Made by a program: the position numbers and the translations under genes
Assembly (NCBI GenBank): GCA_024226235.1
Contig: JAAELW010000430.1
Span: forward strand, 1-59,853
Direction: 5' to 3'
Length of the DNA stretch: 59,853 nt
From: a bacterium
GTDB lineage: Bacteria; Myxococcota_A; UBA9160; UBA6930
Shown here: one piece after another, positions 42,130 to 49,691 of the stretch
How positions within the stretch are numbered: position 1 is the stretch's first letter
How the letters are laid out: every line of letters starts with the position of its first letter
Notes under the pieces: generated by a model
Told to the model about the DNA's origin: nothing
The model's database searches: none
Seen by the model: only the letters and a program-made list of their open reading frames with translations

Positions 42130-43122
42130 ATGGAATTCTGGACCACGAGTCTGGGGCTGGCGAAGATGCGGCCCATGCCGAACGCCCTGGCGGATGGCTA
42201 CGAGAATTTCGTCAGGGACGCCGTTCGAGCCGAGGGGCTGGGCTTCGATGGCTATGGAAGTGGCGAGCACCACTTCATGTACGACGAGTTCATGCCGATC
42301 CCGCTGCAGGCCGTGGCGGCAGTCGCGGCAGTGACCAGCAAGATTCGACTCTGCACCAATGCGATGCTCCTGCCCCTCTATGATCCGATCGAGGCGGCCG
42401 AGATGGCCGCGACGCTCGACGTGCTTTCGGGTGGCAGGGTCAGCCTCGGGCTCGGCATGGGCTACCGCCCCTACGAGTTCGACGGCTTCGATACCGCGAA
42501 GCGCACCCGCGGCGCTCGCCTGCGGGAGGCGATGGAGGTGATCCGCCTGGCCACGAGCCGGGAGAGCTTCTCCTACCAGGGCAAGCACTACCAATACGAG
42601 AACGAGTCCCTTCATCCCCGTTCGATCCAGCGGCCCATCGATCAGTGGTTCTGCGGTGGTACATCACTCCAGGGTGCTCGGCGGGCTGGTGCGGCGGGGC
42701 TGGGCTACTGGCTGGCCAACTCGCCCTACGACCACACGGAGGACATCGTCAAGGAATATCGCCAGGCAGGCGCGGAAGCAGGCTTTGACGAGTCGCAGCT
42801 GCGCGTGGCGTCCTTCAAGGACGTCTGCATCGGCAATACGATGGAGGAGGCAGAGGCCCTGCGACAGATGCTGATCGACGGTTTCTACGACGAACACATT
42901 CTTGGCTACGGCTACCTCGTCGACGAGAACGGTCAGAGCCTCTACAGCCCGTCGAGAGAGCATCCCCTCTATCGCCGATTCACGCAGAGCCTCTACTGCG
43001 GGACGATCGAGACGGTCGTGGAGGAGCTCAAGCGCTACGAGAAGCTCGGGATGGACATGGTCTTCCTGCCCTCCCAGCAACAGGAACTGATCGCCAAAGA
43101 AATTCTCCCCGAGTTCAAATAG
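42130..43122 (+). CDS. LLM-class flavin/F420 oxidoreductase
   Basis: 330 residues: MEFWTTSLGLAK, AEGLGFDGYGSGEHHFMYD, RLCTNAMLLPLYDPIEAAEM, SGGRVSLGLGMGYRPYEFD and QRPIDQWFCGGTSLQGARRAG. This is the LuxA-like pattern with EHH and an intact GLGMGY. Either FMN-linked monooxygenation or F420 redox chemistry is possible. GAGAGGAAATGAGCTG upstream gives the ribosome site. Its TAG overlaps the GTG of the following ACAD by one base. Confidence 0.84.
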   Translation: MEFWTTSLGLAKMRPMPNALADGYENFVRDAVRAEGLGFDGYGSGEHHFMYDEFMPIPLQAVAAVAAVTSKIRLCTNAMLLPLYDPIEAAEMAATLDVLSGGRVSLGLGMGYRPYEFDGFDTAKRTRGARLREAMEVIRLATSRESFSYQGKHYQYENESLHPRSIQRPIDQWFCGGTSLQGARRAGAAGLGYWLANSPYDHTEDIVKEYRQAGAEAGFDESQLRVASFKDVCIGNTMEEAEALRQMLIDGFYDEHILGYGYLVDENGQSLYSPSREHPLYRRFTQSLYCGTIETVVEELKRYEKLGMDMVFLPSQQQELIAKEILPEFK

Positions 43123-44333
43123 TGGATCTCAATTTCTCGACAGCAGATGAAGAGTACCGGCAGCGTCTACGCACGTGGCTGAAGGAAAATGTTGGTGGGG
43201 GCGGCTCCGCGAATGCCGTGATGAAGAAGGCCGAGGAGGATTCCGGGTCGGCGAAAGATCCCCTCGCTGGCGCGCGCGCCTGGCCGCGAAAGCTGCATGA
43301 CGCGGGCTACGTCGGGCTCCCGTGGCCGAAGGAGTACGGAGGGCAGGATGCTTCGTTCACCGAGCAGGTCATCTGTGCAGAGGAAATGGCGAGAGTGCGA
43401 ACGCCGCCGTTGATCAACACCATTGGCCTGTCGATCATCGGACCGACGCTGGTGCAGCACGGCACGGAAGAGCAGAAGAAGCGATTCCTGCCGCGCATCC
43501 TGCGTGCCGACGATCTCTGGTGCCAGGGCTTCAGCGAACCGGAGGCGGGCAGTGACCTGGCTTCCCTGCGCTGCCGGGCCGAGATCGACGCCGAAGGGTT
43601 CGTCGTGAACGGTCAAAAGGTATGGACCAGCCTGGCGTTTCTCTCCGATTGGATGTTCCTGCTGGTACGTACGGATCCCGACGCGCCCAAGCGAGAGGGC
43701 ATCAGCTACCTGCTGCTGGACATGAAGACGCCGGGCGTCAGTGTGCGCCCGTTGCGCAATGCCGCCGGAGGTCAGCACTTCAACGAGGTCTTCCTCGACG
43801 ATGTCCGGATTCCGCGCGAGAACCTCGTGGGCGAGTTGAACGGCGGTTGGCCGATCGCGCGTAGCTCGCTCGATCATGAGCGCAGCGGCCTTTCGGGAGT
43901 GATTGCGCTCGAGGAGACCCTGGGGCGTTTGTGGCGGATGGCTGGCCAGCTGAAACGAGGGGCCAAGGATGCCCTGGAGGATCCGAGCACTCGGCGCGCC
44001 CTCGCCCAGCATTGGATCGAGATCGAGGGTCTGCGTCACCTCGGCTATCGCACGCTGAGCGACCAGATTGCGGGCAAGCCGCCTGGAGCTGGCTCCTCCG
44101 TGGGGAAGCTCTTCGCTTCGGAGTTGAGGCAGGAGATGACGCGCACAGCGCTGCGGATCGAGGGACCGCTCGGACCCGTGGCCAAGCGCTCGCCCCATGT
44201 CGTCGACCGGGGCCGCTGGCACGCGGCCTACTTCGACGCCCTCGCTCACTCGATCGGCGGTGGGACGAGTGAGATCATGCGCAACGTGATCGCGGAGAAG
44301 GTCCTGGGCCTGCCGCGCTCGCAGGACGACTGA
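43122..44333 (+). CDS. Acyl-CoA dehydrogenase, long subunit
   Basis: 403 residues with a GTG start at 43122. Motifs: GLPWPKEYGGQDASFTEQVI, FSEPEAGSDLASL, NGQKVWTSLAFLSDW and SIGGGTSEIMRNVIAEKVLGLP. The medium-chain ACAD base Glu is replaced by Gly in GGGT, as in 20839-21999, its closest relative here. The next gene encodes the short subunit, so an alpha2beta2 enzyme is likely. The substrate would be the CoA thioester produced by the ligase at the start of the operon. Confidence 0.87.
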   Translation: MDLNFSTADEEYRQRLRTWLKENVGGGGSANAVMKKAEEDSGSAKDPLAGARAWPRKLHDAGYVGLPWPKEYGGQDASFTEQVICAEEMARVRTPPLINTIGLSIIGPTLVQHGTEEQKKRFLPRILRADDLWCQGFSEPEAGSDLASLRCRAEIDAEGFVVNGQKVWTSLAFLSDWMFLLVRTDPDAPKREGISYLLLDMKTPGVSVRPLRNAAGGQHFNEVFLDDVRIPRENLVGELNGGWPIARSSLDHERSGLSGVIALEETLGRLWRMAGQLKRGAKDALEDPSTRRALAQHWIEIEGLRHLGYRTLSDQIAGKPPGAGSSVGKLFASELRQEMTRTALRIEGPLGPVAKRSPHVVDRGRWHAAYFDALAHSIGGGTSEIMRNVIAEKVLGLPRSQDD

Positions 44334-44346
44334 GGGGAACCCGCAG

Positions 44347-45489
44347 TTGGAATTCAATCTCAGCGAAGAGCAGGAAGCCCTGCATGAGATGGCTCGCGAC
44401 TTCTTGTCCGAGCGTTGGCCTCTGGACCGCTCGCGGGAGTTGTTGGATGCGCGGCCGGCCGTGATCGATGAAGACGTATGGCAAGAGATCGTCGAGATGG
44501 GTTGGCTCGGTGTGGCGGCCTCCGAGGAGGCGGGTGGAATCGGCGGCGACGTGATGACCGCGGCGGTGCTCTGCGAGGAGGCCGGCCGGGGCGTGCTGCC
44601 CGGCCCCTTCGAATCGTCGCTGATCGCGGCGATCGCGATCGAGCGCAGCGGCGACCAGGCGCTTTGCAAAGAGCTGCTTCCCGATCTGATCGCGGGCAAG
44701 ACGCGGGTCAGTGTGGCGATCGAAGAGCCGGGCGGCCTCTACGGGCCGGAGACGGTGGCTACCGAAGCTCGCGAGACGGCGGAGGGCTGGTTGCTTTCGG
44801 GCACGAAGATCCTCGTTCCGGAGGGGAACGAAGCGGAAAAACTGCTCGTGGCGGCACGTACGCCGAATGGTGTAGGGCTGGTGTGCGTGGCCGCAGATGC
44901 CGAGGGCGTGACGATCCATCGCATGGATCGCATGGACGCCCAATCCTGCGCCGAGGTCGTCTTCGCAAATGCCAAGATCGACGCTGGAACGGTGCTCGGT
45001 GGGGCGGACCGCGCACAGACTTTGCTGCGGGAAATCTACGACATCTGGACAGTGTTGCTGGCCGCGGATCTGCTGGGGAGCGCCGAGGCTTCTCTCGATC
45101 TCACCCGGCAATACGCGAGCGAGCGTGTGCAGTTCGGCAGGCCCATCGGCACCTTCCAGGCGGTGAGCCATCGGTTGGCCGACATCCTGGTCAATGTGGA
45201 GATCGGCCGCAGCCTGCTCTACGGCGCCTGTCTCGCGCTCGACGAAGGCAACGACAACGCAGCGCCTCTCGTCTCGGCTGCAAAGGCGTCGCTGAGCGAA
45301 ACGGCGGTTGCAGCTGCAGAAACGGCCTTGCAGATCCACGGGGGCGTTGGCTTCTCGTGGGAGTACGGTGTTCATCTGCACCTCCGCCGGTCGCGCTGCA
45401 ACGCCGCGTTGCTCGGAGATGCGGATCATCACCGCGACCGCATTGCAGCGCATATGGACGAATCCTGGGTCGCGCCGGTCAAGGCTTGA
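44347..45489 (+). CDS. Acyl-CoA dehydrogenase, short subunit (TTG start)
   Basis: 380 residues. TTG start at 44347 with AGGGGA nine bases upstream; no in-frame ATG gives a full-length protein. EFNLSEEQEALHEMARDFL, ERVQFGRPIGTFQAVSHRLAD and IHGGVGFSWEYGVHLHLRRSRCN match the FadE28-like short subunit and the protein at 19709-20839. Forms a pair with the preceding gene. Confidence 0.86.
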   Translation: MEFNLSEEQEALHEMARDFLSERWPLDRSRELLDARPAVIDEDVWQEIVEMGWLGVAASEEAGGIGGDVMTAAVLCEEAGRGVLPGPFESSLIAAIAIERSGDQALCKELLPDLIAGKTRVSVAIEEPGGLYGPETVATEARETAEGWLLSGTKILVPEGNEAEKLLVAARTPNGVGLVCVAADAEGVTIHRMDRMDAQSCAEVVFANAKIDAGTVLGGADRAQTLLREIYDIWTVLLAADLLGSAEASLDLTRQYASERVQFGRPIGTFQAVSHRLADILVNVEIGRSLLYGACLALDEGNDNAAPLVSAAKASLSETAVAAAETALQIHGGVGFSWEYGVHLHLRRSRCNAALLGDADHHRDRIAAHMDESWVAPVKA

Positions 45490-45499
45490 AGAGAGAGAG

Positions 45500-47503
45500 A
45501 TGAGCGCGAACCCCGGTACACGATCTCGGCCCAGCCGGCTCTTCGAGCCGCTGGAAGTCGGCCCCATGCGTGTTCCCAATCGAATCTGCGAAACGACCAA
45601 CACGATCCGTGCCGCCCAGATGCCGGGCTTCATCGACGAGCCCTTCATTGCCCACCATCTCGCCAAGGCCAAGGGGGGCACGGGTTGGATCGGCAGCGAG
45701 ACCTTTCTCCTCAATTCGCCTCTGCCGAATGAGGCCGCCGAGGAGTTCTTTCAGGGCACGGGTGCGGTTCGCATCCCGCTATTCAACATGCCGGGCTTCA
45801 CCGAGAGTCTCGGGAAGTTTGCAGAAGCGGTGCGCGAGTGCGGTGCAGTGACTGTATGCCAGCTCACGCAGCTGAACTTCGCGCTGGCGGCCTCCTCCGT
45901 GCCCATCGTCGAGGCCTACGATTGGACCCCCCACCAGCTCGATCCGAACGAAATCGGGCAACTCATTCGCACCTACGCGGATGCCGCGCAGAAGTTCGTC
46001 GAAGCCGGAGTCGATGGCATCGAGATCCATTGTGCCCACGAGACCCTGCCACAGACATTCCTCTCCCCGGCATTGAACAAGAGGGTTGATGAATGGGGTG
46101 GCGATGCGCGCGATCGCACGAAATTCCTCCGTGAGGTATTGCTCGCCGTCAAGGAGCGGATCGGTGACCGCCTGGCGCTGGGCATTCGGGTCAACGGCCA
46201 GGAGGCAAGGGAAGGGGGCTACGACCTTCTCGGCTTGCGCGAGATGATGAGCCACATTGCCGAGACGGGGACCCTTGATTTCGTGAACGTCGATGTGGGG
46301 CACTGCTGGGGTGGGACCTCCTACGTGCAGCCCTCCTACTGCGATCACGCGGTCTACCGCGAGGTGGGGAAGGCCCTGAAGGTGGATCTCGACGGGATTT
46401 CCGTCCTCTTCTCCGGGCGGGTGAACGACCCCGGCATCGCAGAGCAGCTCCTCGAGCAGGGTTGTTGCGATCTCGTCGGGATGACCCGGGCGGGCATTGC
46501 CGATCCCGAGTTCGCCAACAAGGCAAAGGAGGGGAGGCTCGGGGAAATTCCACGCTGTATCGGTTGCAACCGCTGCATCGGCAAGTCGGTTCATGACGAT
46601 GCGCCGACGATGATGCAGAAACCCACCTGCTCGGTGAATCCGGAGGTCGGAAACGAACTCTTCTATTCGGTGCAAGGCAAGCCCGCGGAGGAGAAGAAGC
46701 GTTTCGTCGTCGTGGGTGGCGGTGCGGCGGGCTGTGAGGCGGCGCGGGTCGCGGCGAAGCGGGGGCACGAAGTCATCCTTCTAGAGCGCGGCGACAGGCT
46801 TGGCGGGCAAGTGAACCTCGCGGCCGCGGTGCCTGGTCGCGATTCGTTCGACGACTTCAGGATCTTCCAGGAGAACCAGCTCGAGTTGTACGGTGTCGAT
46901 GTGCGCCTCGGGAGCGAGGTGGATGCAGCGCAGGTACTGGCGCTCGCACCCGACGCCGTGGCCTGTGCCACCGGCTCCGTGCCCAGGTGGCCCGACACGC
47001 CTGGTGTCGATGGCCCGGGCGTCGTGCAGGGATGGGACGTGCTGGCAGGCCGGGCGGACGTTGGCGAGCGCGTTGCTGTCATCTCCCAGGAAGACCATTT
47101 CGTGACGCCGAACGTGGCGGACTATCTGGCCGAGCGGGGCAAGCGGGTCGAGATCTTCCATAAATGGATGGGAATCGGGGCCGAGATCGACCGCTACTCC
47201 ATCGGCTCGGTGATGGCGCGCCTCGTGGATCGGAATGTCGTGATCCACCCTGGATTGCGCCTCTCCGCCGTGGCGGATGGAAAGCTGGAGTTTCGCTCCG
47301 CCTTCGGAGGAGGGGTGACCCGCAGCTTCGAGGGCTTCGATAGCGTCGTGCTCGTCTACGGATCGGTGCCCGACGCGAGCCTTTACTACGACCTGAAGGA
47401 GGCGGGCGCAGTGGAGCGGCTCTTCCTGGTGGGGTCGGCCTGGGTGCCACGCCTCCTGGCGGAGGCCACACAACATGGCGCCCGTGTTGGAATGGAGATC
47501 TGA
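45500..47503 (+). CDS. Old yellow enzyme/TMADH-type flavin and Fe-S oxidoreductase (2,4-dienoyl-CoA reductase-like)
   Basis: 667 residues: an N-terminal FMN TIM barrel (about 1-345), a Cys cluster and a C-terminal dinucleotide-binding half with GGGAAG at 406-411. Fe-S ligands are C353, C356 and C359 (CIGCNRC) and probably C377. The spacing C-x2-C-x2-C follows trimethylamine dehydrogenase rather than FadH (x2, x3); the gap to the fourth Cys, 17 residues, is longer than in either. In the barrel HCAH (177-180) replaces the YGAH of TMADH, keeping the second His. It may reduce unsaturated acyl-CoA or enone intermediates. ATG preceded by GAGAGAGAG. Confidence 0.84.
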   Translation: MSANPGTRSRPSRLFEPLEVGPMRVPNRICETTNTIRAAQMPGFIDEPFIAHHLAKAKGGTGWIGSETFLLNSPLPNEAAEEFFQGTGAVRIPLFNMPGFTESLGKFAEAVRECGAVTVCQLTQLNFALAASSVPIVEAYDWTPHQLDPNEIGQLIRTYADAAQKFVEAGVDGIEIHCAHETLPQTFLSPALNKRVDEWGGDARDRTKFLREVLLAVKERIGDRLALGIRVNGQEAREGGYDLLGLREMMSHIAETGTLDFVNVDVGHCWGGTSYVQPSYCDHAVYREVGKALKVDLDGISVLFSGRVNDPGIAEQLLEQGCCDLVGMTRAGIADPEFANKAKEGRLGEIPRCIGCNRCIGKSVHDDAPTMMQKPTCSVNPEVGNELFYSVQGKPAEEKKRFVVVGGGAAGCEAARVAAKRGHEVILLERGDRLGGQVNLAAAVPGRDSFDDFRIFQENQLELYGVDVRLGSEVDAAQVLALAPDAVACATGSVPRWPDTPGVDGPGVVQGWDVLAGRADVGERVAVISQEDHFVTPNVADYLAERGKRVEIFHKWMGIGAEIDRYSIGSVMARLVDRNVVIHPGLRLSAVADGKLEFRSAFGGGVTRSFEGFDSVVLVYGSVPDASLYYDLKEAGAVERLFLVGSAWVPRLLAEATQHGARVGMEI

Positions 47504-48456
47504 TGAGCGTCGACCTGAAGGACTATCCGTCCATTGACATCATGAACCACATCTTGGAGATCCGGCGTGATCTGGCGGGCAACCCCTTTGCCTTTCGAGA
47601 ATTCCAGATCATGTTGCAGACCACCTTCAAGAAACTCACCGCGAAGCCTCCCGAGACCCGGACCGAGGGCGGGAAGGGCGAGAAGAAGAAGTCCGGTGGG
47701 GGCGGAGGTGCTGGGATGCTCAGTGGCCACGGGTCGGCTGCAGAGTGCGTGGCCCATATGGATGAACTCGGTTACGCCCACATCGCCGTCTGTGCGACCA
47801 AGATGTGGTCGTACCACTATCACCACGATTTCATCATGGACTACCCGATGGATCCCATCGGCGAGGCCGTGGAGGAAACCGGCGGGCGGATCGTCGGTGC
47901 GGCCAGCTACAGCCCCTTCCACATCGGCGAGAGCATCGCCGACATCGAGCGTGGTGTAAGGGAGTTGGGCTTCAAATACGTCTGGTTTCATCCCTTGTCG
48001 TTCGGCCTTCCGCCCAACGACCGACGCTTCTACCCCCTCTACCAGAAGTGTATGGAACTCGATATCGCGGTGGGCTTCCAGGTCGGGCACTCGGCCGAGG
48101 TCCTGCCGTCGGATTGCGGTCGCCCGATGCTCGCCGACGATGTGGCGATCGACTTCCCCGATCTTCGCATCAACCTCTCCCACACCGGTTGGCCCTGGGT
48201 GGATGAGTGGTGCTCGATGCTCTGGCGACACCCGAACGTCTACGGTGACATCTCGGCCTACTACGCCAAGAGCCTGGACGATCGGCTGATCAAGTTCATG
48301 GATTCGGGCAGGGGGCGGGAGAAGGTGCTCTTCGGCACCAATGGCCTGGGGCTCGAGCGATGCAAGCGCGAGTTCCTGGAGCTCGACATCGGTGAGGATA
48401 CGAAACGGGCGGTGCTGTACGACAATGTGGCCCGCTTCCTGAAGCTCGAGGAATAG
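47503..48456 (+). CDS. Amidohydrolase_2-family protein (decarboxylase/hydrolase-like)
   Basis: 317 residues; the ATG begins on the last base of the upstream TGA. The C-terminal two-thirds follow amidohydrolase_2: GFKYVWFHPLSFGLPPNDRRFYPLYQ, VGFQVGHSAE, DFPDLRINLSHTGWPWVDE, NVYGDISAY and LFGTNG in place of the usual GSDxP. The N-terminal DxHxH metal motif of the family is not visible, and residues 51-71 are a Gly/Lys-rich linker (GGKGEKKKSGGGGGAG). Metal binding may therefore be altered. Hydrolysis, hydration or decarboxylation of a ring-cleavage intermediate would fit. Confidence 0.76.
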   Translation: MSVDLKDYPSIDIMNHILEIRRDLAGNPFAFREFQIMLQTTFKKLTAKPPETRTEGGKGEKKKSGGGGGAGMLSGHGSAAECVAHMDELGYAHIAVCATKMWSYHYHHDFIMDYPMDPIGEAVEETGGRIVGAASYSPFHIGESIADIERGVRELGFKYVWFHPLSFGLPPNDRRFYPLYQKCMELDIAVGFQVGHSAEVLPSDCGRPMLADDVAIDFPDLRINLSHTGWPWVDEWCSMLWRHPNVYGDISAYYAKSLDDRLIKFMDSGRGREKVLFGTNGLGLERCKREFLELDIGEDTKRAVLYDNVARFLKLEE

Positions 48457-48472
48457 GAAAAGGAGAAGTGAT

Positions 48473-49687
48473 ATGGCGGATCTGAGAGAAGGCGAAGTCT
48501 GGGGAGAGATCACCGATGCGAGCCTCGAGCGGTTGCTCGAGCGCAAGGGTGTCCCGCGAAACAAGCGCGGCACGATGCAGTCGATCACGCAGAACAAGGA
48601 GAAGGGCGAGAAGGAACAGCCGCCCCCGAAGCTTGCCTTGTTCGCGATGAGTGCCGAAACGTGTGGTCGCTATGCGCGGGGCTTCGCAGACATGAACCCC
48701 CTGTACCACAAGAAGCCCTATGCGGAGGCCTCGAAGTGGGGCCGGATCATCGCGCCCCCTGCCGTGCTTTGTTACACGGAGACGGTCAACGGCGCTTCCG
48801 ATGGCTTCCCGGGTTGTCATACGATCTGGCGGGGTGTCGAGTACGATTGGAAGCGGCCGCTCTTCGCGGACGAGGTGGTCAAATCGACGACGACGCTCGA
48901 GGATGCCTACATCATCGAGGACAGCAAGTTCGCTGGCGGTCGCGCTGCCGTGCAGAACTATGCGACCAAGGTCGAGACGCTCGAGGACGATTACATCGGC
49001 ACGTACCGGACCTCGTGGCATCGGTTCTCCCGCAGCGGAGCGAAGAACGAGAGCAAGTACGGCGACATCGAGCGTCACACGTGGACCGACGAGGAGCTCG
49101 AAGGGGTCTGGCAGGAATACCACGACCAGAATCTGCAAAACCGCCGCGGCAAAGAACCCTTGTACTTCGAGGACGTGAAGGAGGGCGATGAGGTCCCCTA
49201 CATCATCAAGGGGCCGGTGACGCTGACGAGCAAGATTGCCTTCGAGCTGGCCTTCGGTGCCATGGGATGGTTCGTCGGGCATGAGCTCGCGATGGCCTTG
49301 TGGGAGAAATCGCCGCGCCTGCCGATCCGCAACGAAGAGAACGTCCCCGAGCCGCCCGTTGCGATCCACTGGACCAACGAGCGCTGCCAGACCTATCTCG
49401 GTATGCCGGGCGCCTACGAGGCGGGCTTCGAACGCCTCAACTGGTTTACCCAGATGATCAACGGTTGGATGGGAGACCATGGCACGCTTCGCAAGATGTC
49501 TTGCCAGTTCCGCGGTTTCCACTGGCAGGGGGATGCGTGTCGTCTCTTTGCCAAGGTGAAGGAGAAGCGGATCGAAGGCGACGAGCATCTGGTCGATCTC
49601 GATATCTGGACGATGAGCCACCCTCGAGGAGAGCGGACCACCGATGGTGAAATGACGGTAGAACTGCCGTCGAAGGCGCGGGGCTGA
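48473..49687 (+). CDS. MaoC/FAS1-like double-hotdog enoyl-CoA hydratase
   Basis: 404 residues with two hotdog halves. The first half carries the hydratase-2 motif: Asp73, Asn75 and His79 in ADMNPLYH, followed by GRIIAPP. The second half (about 225-400; FEDVKEGDEVPYIIKGPVTLTS start) lacks the motif and is probably structural, as in ChsH2-like and eukaryotic 2-enoyl-CoA hydratases. AGGAG precedes the ATG. It should hydrate the enoyl-CoA made by the ACAD pair. Residues 41-52 form another charged, Pro-rich linker like that of the upstream amidohydrolase. Confidence 0.84.
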   Translation: MADLREGEVWGEITDASLERLLERKGVPRNKRGTMQSITQNKEKGEKEQPPPKLALFAMSAETCGRYARGFADMNPLYHKKPYAEASKWGRIIAPPAVLCYTETVNGASDGFPGCHTIWRGVEYDWKRPLFADEVVKSTTTLEDAYIIEDSKFAGGRAAVQNYATKVETLEDDYIGTYRTSWHRFSRSGAKNESKYGDIERHTWTDEELEGVWQEYHDQNLQNRRGKEPLYFEDVKEGDEVPYIIKGPVTLTSKIAFELAFGAMGWFVGHELAMALWEKSPRLPIRNEENVPEPPVAIHWTNERCQTYLGMPGAYEAGFERLNWFTQMINGWMGDHGTLRKMSCQFRGFHWQGDACRLFAKVKEKRIEGDEHLVDLDIWTMSHPRGERTTDGEMTVELPSKARG

Positions 49688-49691
49688 GAGC

